From: Alphaproteobacteria bacterium
GTDB taxonomy: Bacteria > Pseudomonadota > Alphaproteobacteria > Acetobacterales > Acetobacteraceae
DNA: 10,413 nt
Reading direction: 5' to 3'
Assembly: GCA_013298245.1 (NCBI GenBank)
Contig: JAAFHD010000083.1
Location: 1 to 10,413, forward strand
Shown here: positions 6,425 through 10,413 of the stretch, in pieces
Position numbering within the stretch: position 1 is the stretch's first letter
Layout: each line of letters opens with the position of its first letter
Notes under the pieces: generated by a model
Told to the model about the DNA's origin: nothing
The model's input: the letters and a program-made list of their open reading frames with translations, nothing else
Database searches by the model: none
Made by a program: the position numbers and the translations under genes

Positions 6425-6487
6425 AGCAGCGTCCGATCGCGTTGAACCGCTACGCGGTTCAACGCGATCGGACATAAGCTGCTCTAG
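6421..6487. repeat. 67-bp CTAG-bounded palindromic intergenic element
   Basis: The outer arms CTAGAGCAGC (6421-6430) and GCTGCTCTAG (6478-6487) are perfect inverse complements. Inside is a 19-bp perfect stem (6432-6450 with 6454-6472) around a three-base loop TAC. Short mismatched spacers separate inner and outer stems. It shares its first four bases, CTAG, with the right end of the MITE. The AGAGCA...TGCTCT boundary recalls dispersed palindromic intergenic repeats known from rhizobia; whether this is the same class is inference. Confidence 0.75.
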
Positions 6488-6501
6488 CACCTATGCTTCT
6501 A

Positions 6502-6549
6502 GAGCACGGGCTTCCGACCAGCTTGATTCAAGCTGGTCGGAACGTGCTC
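6502..6549. repeat. second GAGCAC-bounded palindromic element
   Basis: Outer arms GAGCACG (6502-6508) and CGTGCTC (6543-6549) enclose a perfect inner inverted repeat of 15 bp, TTCCGACCAGCTTGA (6512-6526) with its complement at 6528-6542. The build is like the 6421-6487 element (a GAGCA-type boundary and a long inner stem) but with unrelated stem sequence, so it is likely another member of a variable-stem family. Confidence 0.65.
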
Positions 6550-6562
6550 CTGTGGCGTGAAG

Positions 6563-6591
6563 CTGGAGTTCGCTGATCCAGCGAACTTCAG
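6563..6591. repeat. inverted repeat, 13-bp arms
   Basis: Arms at 6563-6575 and 6579-6591 pair at 12 of 13 positions around the loop ATC. It follows the two larger palindromes directly and may belong to the same composite repeat region or to the transcript end of the facing gene. Confidence 0.5.
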
Positions 6592-6613
6592 ATTCAGGAC
6601 AATAGCGTTCTAT

Positions 6614-6639
6614 CCGATCAGGTTGCTCCGCCTGATCGG
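6614..6639 (-). terminator. hairpin downstream of the PepSY gene
   Basis: Perfect 9-bp arms CCGATCAGG (6614-6622) and CCTGATCGG (6631-6639) flank an 8-base loop. On the minus strand it lies 22 bp beyond the stop of the PepSY-type gene, a usual place for a transcript-end structure. No T-run follows, so rho-independent termination is uncertain. Confidence 0.4.
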
Positions 6640-6661
6640 TTACTCGGCCGCTCAGCAAGGC

Positions 6662-7765
6662 TCAGGCAGTCGCGGCGCCGGCCATGCGGGCACGCTGGCG
6701 CGCCCGCGCCCGGCGCCGCCAGGCGAGCCAACCCAGGGCGCCCAGCATGGCCGGAACCAGCCCCAGCGCCACGATGAACAGCCGATGCGGCAGGCCCAGC
6801 GCATGGCCATTGTGCAGCGCCATGATCCAGGCGCGAAGCGTCTCGACCGCACCCGCCGGCGTCACTTCCATCTGCTTGCCAAAGGCCAGCGAGGTCTCAA
6901 CGACGGCAGGCCCCGAGAGCGTGCCATCGGCGGGGCGCAGAATGAGGGAGGTGTTGGACTTGCTGCCGTCCAGCGGCAGGTCGATCCAGACCACCCGGAA
7001 GCCGGGCAGCAGGCTTTGCGCATGGGCGATGGCCGCGTCCAGGCCAGGGGTTGCCGGTCCAGGATGGAGCACGGGTTGCGATTCGCGCAGCAGCGGACGG
7101 GCCACATCGCGCAGGGTGTCGGGGAAGGCGATGGCGGCGCCCGTCAGGGCGGCCAGCAGCAGCAGCGGCATCGCCCAGACGCCGAGCGCACGATGCCAGT
7201 TGCGCAGCCGCCTGAGGCCGCGCAGGTCGCGCTGGGGTGCCAGTGATTCGCGCCAGGGCCGACCATCGCGATGCGTCCAGAGCCACAGACCCAGCAAGGC
7301 CAGCAGCCCGAGCAGCAAGCCGATCAAGCCCGCCGTAACGACGCCGCCACGCCCCAGGATGAGGCCCGAATGCAGCGAATACAGCGTATGGATCCAGGCC
7401 TCCCCGAATTGGCGAACGCCCAGCAAATCGCCGGACAAGGGGTGCATGAAGGCCGTGCCGCGGCGCACCGCATCGCTGCCCGGGATGGGGTCGAGGAACT
7501 CGAGCCGAATGGCGGCTCCTGGTGCCTCGGGCAGGTGGATGCGGAAGACATCGGCCTCGGGCCGTGCGTCGGCGAGGCGCGCCAGCAGCGTTTCCAGCGG
7601 CAGCGGCGTGCCTTGGGCGGCGATCACCGTGTGCGGATACGCCTGATCCTCCAGCGCGTGCCAGAACACCAGGACCGAGCCGGAGAGCCCCAGAAAGGCG
7701 AACCAAAGGCCGAGCGTCAGCCCAAGCCAGCGGTGCAGACTTTGGGCGGCGCCGCGCAATGTCAT
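6662..7765 (-). CDS. PepSY-associated transmembrane protein
   Basis: This 367-residue inner-membrane protein is of the PepSY_TM type, often labelled iron-regulated membrane protein or putative reductase in siderophore and respiratory contexts. Four hydrophobic helices are visible at about residues 14-36, 141-163, 191-213 and 327-349, with two extracytoplasmic regions of about 100 residues between helices 1-2 and 3-4. Conserved-looking histidines next to helices (H11 in SLHRWLG, H126 and H132 in IHTLYSLHSG, H191 in NWHRALG, H318 in ALHNGH) suggest haem or metal contact. I chose ATG at 7765, giving MTLRGAAQSLHRWLG. The frame stays open further upstream, but that part is Arg/Pro-rich and comes from repeat sequence. 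It stands alone, with no TonB receptor or iron-uptake gene in the window. Confidence 0.85.
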   Translation of the reverse strand: MTLRGAAQSLHRWLGLTLGLWFAFLGLSGSVLVFWHALEDQAYPHTVIAAQGTPLPLETLLARLADARPEADVFRIHLPEAPGAAIRLEFLDPIPGSDAVRRGTAFMHPLSGDLLGVRQFGEAWIHTLYSLHSGLILGRGGVVTAGLIGLLLGLLALLGLWLWTHRDGRPWRESLAPQRDLRGLRRLRNWHRALGVWAMPLLLLAALTGAAIAFPDTLRDVARPLLRESQPVLHPGPATPGLDAAIAHAQSLLPGFRVVWIDLPLDGSKSNTSLILRPADGTLSGPAVVETSLAFGKQMEVTPAGAVETLRAWIMALHNGHALGLPHRLFIVALGLVPAMLGALGWLAWRRRARARQRARMAGAATA

Positions 7766-7815
7766 GCGGGGCGGGTTGGCACGGGACGCATCGCTATCAG
7801 AGTTGAGGGTGCGGC

Positions 7816-7864
7816 GCGGTTTGACAACCGCTGCTCCGCCCGGCGGGCCGAAGACTGGCCCGCC
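7816..7864. other. two hairpins upstream of the PepSY gene
   Basis: GCGGTT/AACCGC (7816-7821, 7826-7831) with a 4-base loop and GGCGGGCC/GGCCCGCC (7842-7849, 7857-7864) with a 7-base loop lie 51-99 bp upstream of the chosen PepSY start. If transcribed on the minus strand they would form a structured leader. No promoter or Fur-type box was recognised. Confidence 0.35.
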
Positions 7865-7890
7865 TTGCGCCATGCCACCACGCACGCATA

Positions 7891-8062
7891 ATACCAATGC
7901 CTCAGCGGCTTGCCCTGTTTCAAGGCCGCGAAGGCGGCCCGCCGCCAGTGCGGCGAAGCCAAGGAAACAGTGCGGCGAAGCCAAGGAAACCGGAGGTTTC
8001 CACCCGGCGCCTGAGGGCACCAAAAGGCATGCCAACGAGTGACTGCAAGTGACCGTTGGTAT
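7891..8062. repeat. possible dispersed repeat element bounded by ATACCAA/TTGGTAT
   Basis: This stretch between the PepSY gene and the pseudogene has no credible gene. ATACCAA at 7891-7897 and its inverse complement TTGGTAT at 8056-8062 bound it. It holds hairpins GGCCGC/GCGGCC (7924-7929, 7934-7939) and GGAAACC/GGTTTCC (7985-7991, 7995-8001) and a perfect 22-bp tandem duplication. Such bounded, structured, non-coding blocks are usually dispersed repeats. The 7-bp ends are short, so the boundaries are tentative. Confidence 0.4.
7947..7990 (+). repeat. perfect 22-bp tandem duplication
   Basis: The unit starts AGTGCGGCGAAGCC and ends AAGGAAAC. It occurs at 7947-7968 and again, without change or gap, at 7969-7990. 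Identity of both copies implies a recent slippage-type duplication. Confidence 0.9.
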
Positions 8063-8097
8063 AAGTTCTGGCCGATGGAGGCAGCGAAGGCACATCC

Positions 8098-8467
8098 ATG
8101 TCCGACAGCTTTGATGTGATCGTGATCGGCGCCGGCCCCAGCGGCTCTGTCTGCGCGGTCCGCGCCGCACAGCTCGGCGGCACCTGTCTCAATGCCGGCT
8201 GCATTCCCTCCAAGGCGCTGCGCCAAAGCTCGGAGCATTTCGAGGAGGCGCTGCACAAGCTCGCGGGCCTCGGCGTGGGCGTGGGCCAGTCGACGCTTGA
8301 TCTCGCGCGCATGCAGGCGCGCAAGGGCGTGTTGGTGGGCGCCAACGTCAAGGGCGTGGACATCACGCTGGCGCCGGCCACCGGAGGTGCTGAGGAAACC
8401 CTGCGCGGATGTGCTGCCGGAGACGATCGGGCAGCGTCTCTACATCGCGGGGCTTGGGCTGGATTTC
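8098..8467 (+). pseudogene. collapsed dihydrolipoamide dehydrogenase (lpd) remnant
   Basis: The start is that of a dihydrolipoamide dehydrogenase, the FAD/disulfide E3 subunit of 2-oxoacid dehydrogenase complexes. SFDVIVIGAGPSG is the FAD-binding loop and GGTCLNAGCIPSKAL carries the redox-active CxxxxC. Compared with the family, about 13 residues are missing between AAQLG and GTCLN, removing the strand and acidic residue that bind FAD ribose. A large central part is missing between GANVKGV and DITLAPATGGAEETL, where the NAD domain should begin. After EETL the reading frame is lost: the expected continuation ADVLPETIGQRLYIAGLGLD is in another frame. It then runs into SDR sequence. Start and GAAGG ribosome site (8086-8090) remain intact, so a short chimeric protein of 169 residues could be made, but it cannot be an active dehydrogenase. 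Confidence 0.85.
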
Positions 8468-8607
8468 CGGCCAGACCATCGCGCTGGATGGCGGCAGCTG
8501 GCTGCGCAATTGCGGCGGCTTCACCGATTACCTGGCGCGATGATGAATGGGATGCCGCGCGCGCCCGCATCAAGGCGCGCACCGCCGCTGACAAGGAACA
8601 ACGCTGA
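8456..8607 (+). pseudogene. 3' remnant of a second DECR-like SDR gene
   Basis: The 152 bp align with the last 157 bp of the intact SDR gene (6030-6186). The translation GWISGQTIALDGGSWLRNCG followed by GFTDYL matches its C-terminus in the frame starting at 8457. A net 5-bp loss near 8535 then breaks the frame, giving TGA at 8541. The rest, DDEWDAARARIKARTAADKE, continues in the lpd start frame to the TGA at 8605-8607. The two copies differ at many bases, so this is an old paralogue or homologue rather than a fresh duplication. Its stop overlaps the ATG of the next gene, preserving an ancestral SDR to ICL/PEPM junction. Confidence 0.88.
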
Positions 8608-9560
8608 TGCGTCTTGGCACCACCCAACCCCGGCCGGGCGAGGCGCTGCGCGCCGCACTCGCCGCCCACAAGCCGCTGGTCATCCCCGGCTGCTTCAACG
8701 CGCTCTCGGCGCGTATCCTGGAGGATGCGGGTTTTCCCGCCGTCTACATGTCGGGCTACGGCACATCCTTGAACCTGCTCGGCCTGCCCGATGCGGGGCT
8801 GGTGACGCTGACGGAAATGGCGCTGAACGCGAAGCTGATCGCGGCCGCTGTGCGCGTGCCCGTCATCGCCGATGCCGACACCGGCTTCGGCAACGCCATC
8901 AACACCATCCGCTGCGTGGAGGAATACATCCGCGGCGGCGTCGCCGGCCTGCACATCGAGGACCAGGTGGCCCCCAAGCGCTGCGGCCATGTCGCGGGGC
9001 GCGAGGTGATCGGGCGCACCGAGGCGGTCGGCAAAATCCGCGCGGCGGCCTCGGCGCGCGATGCCCTCGACCCATCCTTCGTGCTGGTCGCGCGCACCGA
9101 TGCCCGCGGCGCGCATGGCGGCAGCCTGGAAGAAGCGATCTGGCGCGCGAACGCCTTCCTGGACGCCGGCGCTGATCTGGCCTTCGTGGAAGGCCCCAAG
9201 GACCGCGCGGATGTGGAACGCATCTGCCGCGAGGTGCGCGGCCCGGTCTTCTACAACATGACCGGCATTTCGCCGCGTTTTTCCGCCGACGAGATGGCGC
9301 AGCTGGGCATCGCCTGCTGCATCCTGCCCGGCGCCTTGATGCGCCACGCCATCATGGCGATGGGCGACCTGGCGGCCGAACTGCGCGCCGAAGGCCCGAT
9401 GGCCGAAGCGCGCGTCGATGCGCGGTTCAAGCAGCATCGCCTGGGCAATCTACACGCCTTCGCCGGCTTCGACCGCGTGCGCGAGCTGGAAGCCAGCTTC
9501 ATGCCGGAAGAGGCGATGGAGAAATACGAAGGCGGGCTGGGGCACATGCCGGGCGCTTGA
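8607..9560 (+). CDS. isocitrate lyase / PEP mutase-family enzyme
   Basis: This 317-residue (beta/alpha)8-barrel protein belongs to the ICL/PEPM superfamily, which makes or breaks C-C or P-C bonds next to carboxylates (methylisocitrate lyase, dimethylmalate lyase, oxaloacetate decarboxylase, phosphonomutase). Mg-binding acidic residues are visible as D89 and D91 in PVIADADTGFGN and E118 in GLHIEDQV. The catalytic loop is PKRCGH (123-128) with Cys126, as in lyases rather than in phosphonomutases or decarboxylases that lack this Cys. Length is like methylisocitrate lyase-type members. N-terminal PGCFNALSARILEDAGFPAV and SGYGTSLNLLGLPD are typical of the subgroup. ATG 8607 overlaps the stop of the SDR remnant (TGATG). 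No prpC or prpD is nearby, so methylisocitrate lyase cannot be assumed; a 2-methyl-substituted malate or similar acid is possible. Confidence 0.9.
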   Translation: MRLGTTQPRPGEALRAALAAHKPLVIPGCFNALSARILEDAGFPAVYMSGYGTSLNLLGLPDAGLVTLTEMALNAKLIAAAVRVPVIADADTGFGNAINTIRCVEEYIRGGVAGLHIEDQVAPKRCGHVAGREVIGRTEAVGKIRAAASARDALDPSFVLVARTDARGAHGGSLEEAIWRANAFLDAGADLAFVEGPKDRADVERICREVRGPVFYNMTGISPRFSADEMAQLGIACCILPGALMRHAIMAMGDLAAELRAEGPMAEARVDARFKQHRLGNLHAFAGFDRVRELEASFMPEEAMEKYEGGLGHMPGA

Positions 9561-9581
9561 CTTTTCGCCCGATCTATGCCT

Positions 9582-9827
9582 TTATTCCTTCGTCAACTGG
9601 GCTTGTTCCGCCCTCTCCCGGACCAGTCTTTCGGCCTCCCGCAACACCTCCGGCGGGATGCCGGCGGCCTTCGCCTGCTGGTCTTGTGTGACCAGTCTCC
9701 CCGGCCATAACAGCAGGACTCCCTCATGCACCTGCACGCGGAAATGCGTGGGGTGGTCCAGCGCATCGACCACCCGCTTCGGCAGGGTCAACTGGTTCTT
9801 CGCGGTCAGCTTGGCCAGGGCACGCAT
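9582..9827 (-). CDS. AbrB/MazE-like DNA-binding protein, orphan antitoxin candidate
   Basis: This 81-residue protein has an N-terminal swapped-hairpin AbrB/MazE/SpoVT-type signature, MRALAKLTAKNQLTLPKRVV (residues 1-20), followed by VQVHEGVLLLWPG and a charged helical tail (PPEVLREAERLVRERAEQA). Proteins of this size and shape are usually antitoxins that bind their own promoter. No toxin gene lies on either side: downstream is the convergent ICL/PEPM gene 21 bp away, upstream a secreted-type protein. It may therefore be an orphan antitoxin or a stand-alone regulator. A strong palindrome (9831-9862) lies directly upstream of the start, consistent with autoregulation. The C-terminus contains no recognised toxin-binding motif. 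Confidence 0.75.
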   Translation of the reverse strand: MRALAKLTAKNQLTLPKRVVDALDHPTHFRVQVHEGVLLLWPGRLVTQDQQAKAAGIPPEVLREAERLVRERAEQAQLTKE

Positions 9828-9830
9828 GGT

Positions 9831-9862
9831 GCTATCCTTCCTGTTGGGACAGGAAAGATAGC
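9831..9862 (-). promoter_or_regulatory. palindromic operator upstream of the AbrB-like gene
   Basis: GCTATC-C-TTCCTGT (9831-9844) and ACAGGAA-A-GATAGC (9849-9862) form 14-bp arms with one mismatch around TGGG. It begins 3 bp before the start codon on the gene's strand. A -10-like TACTAT (complement at 9866-9871) would place transcription initiation inside the palindrome, which suits autorepression. No clear -35 was seen. As RNA it would also form a stem over the ribosome-binding region. Confidence 0.6.
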
Positions 9863-9896
9863 AAGATAGTAAGGCGGTAAGGAAGTTAAATTCCTA

Positions 9897-10413
9897 TCAC
9901 CGCCAGGTGATCGCGTTTATGGAACAGGTCTCAATCCCCCGCCGCTCCTGGGCCGCGCCATTCATATAGACCACCCGCACATCGGTCATGCAGCCAAGCC
10001 CGCCGGGCATCTGGACCGCCAACTGCCCACCCGGCTGCAGCACATTCGCACCCAGCCGGTCCGGCCCCCAGCCCTGCACGCGCGACGACGATGCGTAGAT
10101 CTCCCGAATCGTCACCCCGGTCGCATTGATGAAATTGAAGGACGGATTGCCCGCCATCGGCACGCCACCACCACCAGGCCCACCGCCGATCACGGCACCC
10201 GCACCAGCACCCGGCTGCTGGATCACGCCCCCGCCACCGAAGGCGATGCGCGTCAGATTGCAGGCATTCACGCCCATGCGCTGCTGTTCGCGCCCACTCA
10301 TGTAGACCACGCGCACATCCAACTGGCAGTCGCCGAAGGTCGGTGTCACCCACACCTCACGCCCAGGCCCCAGCACGCCCTGGCCCAGGATGTCCGGCCC
10401 CCAATCCTGCACG
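9897..10413 (-). CDS. hypothetical protein with two tandem DVRVVYM-type domains (partial, 5' end outside window)
   Basis: About 172 residues are inside the window and the frame stays open at its right edge, so the N-terminus is missing. Two copies of one domain are visible. Copy 1 starts WGPDILGQGVLGPGREVWV and runs to GDCQLDVRVVYMSG and a second Cys in VNACNL. Copy 2 has FNFINATGVTIREIYASSS, WGPDRLGANVLQPGGQLAV, GCMTDVRVVYMNG and ETCSIN. A Gly/Pro/Ala-rich linker of about 30 residues (FGGGGVIQQPGAGAGAVIGG onward) joins them. Each copy has two Cys that could form a disulfide, so an exported location is likely although the signal peptide would lie outside. I recall similar uncharacterised domains in Roseomonas-like bacteria, but no function is known to me. 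It ends 69 bp before the AbrB-like start. Confidence 0.8.
   Translation of the reverse strand, partial: VQDWGPDILGQGVLGPGREVWVTPTFGDCQLDVRVVYMSGREQQRMGVNACNLTRIAFGGGGVIQQPGAGAGAVIGGGPGGGGVPMAGNPSFNFINATGVTIREIYASSSRVQGWGPDRLGANVLQPGGQLAVQMPGGLGCMTDVRVVYMNGAAQERRGIETCSINAITWR

Noticed and set aside
6557..7246. Plus-strand open frame of 229 codons
   Set aside because: It is antisense to the PepSY-type gene, Gln/Arg/Gly-rich, and starts inside the palindromic region.
7947..7990. CRISPR-like repeat
   Set aside because: There are only two units with no spacer between them; it is a simple tandem duplication.
7766..8170. N-terminal extension of the PepSY gene to 502 codons
   Set aside because: The extra part comes from repeat and hairpin DNA, is Arg/Pro/Ser-rich and precedes the natural start MTLRGAAQSLHRWLG.
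7920..9437. Long minus-strand open frame of 505 codons
   Set aside because: It is antisense to the ICL/PEPM gene and the pseudogene; composition and lack of motifs mark it as a shadow.

Overview
The window is strongly GC-rich with G/C-ending codons. It carries an orphan Bug/TctC-type periplasmic receptor, an FCD-type GntR regulator, a creatininase-family hydrolase and an isocitrate lyase/PEP mutase-family enzyme. This fits an alphaproteobacterium, most plausibly an Acetobacteraceae member such as a Roseomonas relative. The taxonomy is inferred from gene content and protein style; no phylogenetic marker is present.

Layout. 1-559: end of an unidentified gene, then phnN (ribose 1,5-bisphosphate phosphokinase), whose apparent start is CTG. 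572-1749: GntR/FCD regulator overlapping by ATGA with a thiol dioxygenase of the cysteine / 3-mercaptopropionate dioxygenase family. 1777-2661: EamA/DMT-type permease. 2664-2737 (minus): tRNA-Gln(CUG) with encoded CCA. 2827-3488: Phd/YefM-like antitoxin plus PIN-domain toxin. 3512-6186: tight same-strand run of creatininase-family hydrolase, Bug/TctC receptor and 2,4-dienoyl-CoA-reductase-like SDR. 6187-6661: gene-free stretch packed with palindromes, including a 166-bp MITE-like element with 23-bp terminal inverted repeats and a CTAG-bounded palindrome that abuts it. 6662-7765 (minus): four-helix PepSY-type membrane protein. 7766-8097: gene-free, with hairpins, a perfect 22-bp tandem duplication and a possible repeat element bounded by ATACCAA/TTGGTAT. 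8098-8607: chimeric pseudogene, a collapsed dihydrolipoamide dehydrogenase head joined to the tail of a second copy of the SDR. 8607-9560: isocitrate lyase/PEP mutase-family enzyme. 9582-9827 (minus): orphan AbrB/MazE-like protein with a palindrome at its transcription start. 9897-10413 (minus, 5' end outside the window): secreted-type protein with a tandem cysteine-containing domain.

How it fits together. The creatininase-like enzyme, receptor and SDR look like one catabolic operon for an unknown organic acid or amide. The ICL/PEPM gene was evidently once directly downstream of a related SDR gene, whose last 152 bp survive with the same stop/start overlap. The 6187-8600 interval therefore looks like a decayed and rearranged segment within or beside an ancestral receptor-SDR-ICL/PEPM cluster. 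The most notable observations are the lpd/SDR chimera with deletions between short direct repeats, the stacked palindromic elements, the operator-like palindrome of the orphan AbrB gene, and the duplicated-domain protein at the right edge. I did not find a clearly new multi-gene defence or mobile system.
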